The notes under the pieces were generated by a model. That model searched no databases. It was not told the origin of the DNA and saw only the letters and a list, made by a program, of their open reading frames with translations. From the NCBI RefSeq assembly GCF_004101245.1, contig NZ_SCIN01000003.1:62001-126000 (forward strand): a stretch of 64,000 nucleotides of DNA. Direction: 5' to 3'. This document shows positions 62,719-64,000 of the stretch, piece after piece (within the stretch, counting starts at the first letter, position 1; each line of letters begins with the position of its first letter). A program made the position numbers and the translations under genes. This stretch comes from Sphingomonas sp. UV9. GTDB taxonomy: Bacteria > Pseudomonadota > Alphaproteobacteria > Sphingomonadales > Sphingomonadaceae.

Positions 62719-64000
62719 TAGCGGCCATCTTGGTAGCGCCGATCTTGGTAACGGCCATCTTGGTAACGGCCATCCTGATACCGATCACGGGGCACGTCCC
62801 GAGTTAGTGGCTGACGTCCGGCCGGTTGCTCCTGACGTGGCTGGTTGCGGCCGGTGACACGGTCGATCCAGTCCTGGTTCATCTGCTGCGGCGGTGCTGG
62901 TGGAGCCGCCGGCGTCTCGGGCTGATCCATATCGGGCCGCGGGATCGTGTCGCCGGTCTGCGCGTCGGTCGGCACCGGCGGCTCGCCCGGCTCGATCGGG
63001 TTGCCGTCCGCGTCGACGGCCATCTGGTCATTGTCGGGCTGGCCGAAATAGCTCTCCTCGTCGGGTTCGAGCTGCCACTCGGGCAGGGTCACCTTCGTAT
63101 CGAACTGCTCGATCGGGCGGCTCGCGGTGGCGGGCTTCATGAACGCCGCCCACGCCTTTGCCGGCGCGGTGCCGCCGTGCAGGCCGGCGATCGGCTTGGC
63201 ATCGTCGCGACCCATCCACACGCCCGTCGTGATGCCGCTGGAAAAGCCCAGGAACCAGCCGTCCTTGGAGGCTGAGGTGGTGCCGGTCTTGCCCGCGACC
63301 GGTCGACCGATCTGCGCCGCGCGACCGGTGCCGGTGTTGACTGCGGTCTGCAACAGGTCGGTCATCTCCGCGGCAACATAGGGCGCGACCAGCACGTGGC
63401 TGCGATCTACCTCATGCGTGTAGATCGTCTGGCCGTTCGCGGTGACGCGCGTGATCCCGTACGGCGTGACCGCGACGCCCTTGTTGGCAACGCTCGCGAA
63501 CGCGCGCGTCATGTCGATCACGCGGACCTCTGACGTGCCCAGGACCATCGACGGATGCACGTTGACCGGTGTCGTGATCCCGAACCGCCGGGCCATGTCG
63601 GCGACCGTCGTGAAGCCGACTTCCTGGCCCAGCTTGGCGGCGATGGTGTTGAGCGAATAGGCGAACGCGGTGCGCAACGAGACCGCGCCGGAGTTGCGAC
63701 GGGAATCGTTGCGCGGGCTCCAGCCCTGGATCGTGACGGGTTCGTCGACGATCGAATCCGCGGGCTTGTGGCCTGCCTCAAGCGCGGCGAGATAGACGAA
63801 CAGCTTGAACGCCGAGCCCGGCTGGCGGACCGCCTGCGTCGCGCGGTTGTAGATCGACGAGACGTAATCCTTCCCGCCGACCATCGCGCGCACTTCGCCG
63901 CCACGATCGAGTGCGACCAGCGCGCCCTGCGCGCCGGCGGGCGCGTTGGCGCGGATCGCTGCATCGGCCTGCCGCTGCATGTTGAGATCGAGCGTCGTCC
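62694..64000 (-). CDS. Class A penicillin-binding protein (PBP1A-type), C-terminal part
   Basis: The 435 visible residues are the C-terminal transpeptidase domain of a bifunctional peptidoglycan synthase; the transglycosylase part lies beyond the window edge, and the frame reads in from it as TTLDLNMQRQAD. Active-site motifs are SAFK, SLN and KTGT. The C-terminal tail has a Pro/Asp-rich linker and about five copies of the pentamer RYQDG encoded by 15-base repeats (about 62714–62790). Confidence 0.93.
   Translation of the reverse strand, partial: TTLDLNMQRQADAAIRANAPAGAQGALVALDRGGEVRAMVGGKDYVSSIYNRATQAVRQPGSAFKLFVYLAALEAGHKPADSIVDEPVTIQGWSPRNDSRRNSGAVSLRTAFAYSLNTIAAKLGQEVGFTTVADMARRFGITTPVNVHPSMVLGTSEVRVIDMTRAFASVANKGVAVTPYGITRVTANGQTIYTHEVDRSHVLVAPYVAAEMTDLLQTAVNTGTGRAAQIGRPVAGKTGTTSASKDGWFLGFSSGITTGVWMGRDDAKPIAGLHGGTAPAKAWAAFMKPATASRPIEQFDTKVTLPEWQLEPDEESYFGQPDNDQMAVDADGNPIEPGEPPVPTDAQTGDTIPRPDMDQPETPAAPPAPPQQMNQDWIDRVTGRNQPRQEQPAGRQPLTRDVPRDRYQDGRYQDGRYQDRRYQDGRYQDERPNQ

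Overview
The window is a dense, GC-rich stretch of an alphaproteobacterial chromosome, almost certainly Sphingomonas or a close relative (Sphingomonadales). Supporting evidence: the gene order rho–hemJ–hemE–(oriC)–PPSR–maf–aroE–coaE–dnaQ–hpf–ptsN; the parS consensus; small families such as COQ9, DUF1491, DUF3576, DUF4169, DUF1206 and MmcB; and a stress promoter of the EcfG type. No prophage, insertion sequence, transposase, CRISPR array, plasmid gene or rRNA was seen. There is one tRNA (Leu, GAG) and about 74 protein genes.

Layout. 1–7 kb: etfA/etfB and a lone sucC, a PilZ protein, prs and gltX, a TonB-like protein. 7–13 kb: a small membrane protein, the riboflavin cluster ribD-ribE-ribB-ribH, a GNAT protein, DUF4169 and a stress-type DUF1206 membrane protein. 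13–21 kb: an old-yellow-enzyme reductase, an EamA transporter with COQ9, feoA-feoB-ssb, and an HWE-type sensor kinase facing a single-domain response regulator. 21–31 kb: metX–GNAT–metW, hisC-tyrA, ftsE-ftsX-ydcF-plsC, a zinc-ribbon protein, a MATE exporter and tRNA-Leu. 31–41 kb: xth-ribA-ydcF, a HAD phosphatase with yggS, a ThiE-like protein, an outer-membrane-type protein, leuS-lptE-holA. 41–47 kb (minus strand): parB, parA, rsmG, mnmG, mnmE. 47–52.5 kb: an alkyltransferase, a dienelactone hydrolase, terC, rho, hemJ, hemE. 52.54–52.87 kb: the chromosome origin. 52.9–58.6 kb (plus strand): PPSR, maf, aroE, coaE, dnaQ, hpf, ptsN and others. 58.7–64 kb: cell wall hydrolase, mmcB, ankyrin protein, SCO1, YcgN, YgjP and the C-terminal part of a class A penicillin-binding protein.

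The centrepiece is the replication/segregation region. A non-coding interval between hemE and PPSR carries five DnaA boxes, four GANTC sites, inverted repeats and an AT-rich segment. Transcription diverges from it. Three parS palindromes lie within 10 kb, two of them inside coding sequence (rsmG and aroE), next to the parAB genes that read them. The same origin neighbourhood is known from Caulobacter, so this is a recognisable rather than a new system.

The less ordinary observations are: hemE, which has no ATG/GTG/TTG able to start a full-length protein and seems to use CTG; ribD, which carries a paired palindromic repeat inside its reading frame; a perfect SOS box inside a hairpin ahead of mmcB; a perfect EcfG-type promoter ahead of DUF1206; a tandem array of hairpins between an ankyrin gene and SCO1; and at least six families of paired palindromic intergenic repeats.
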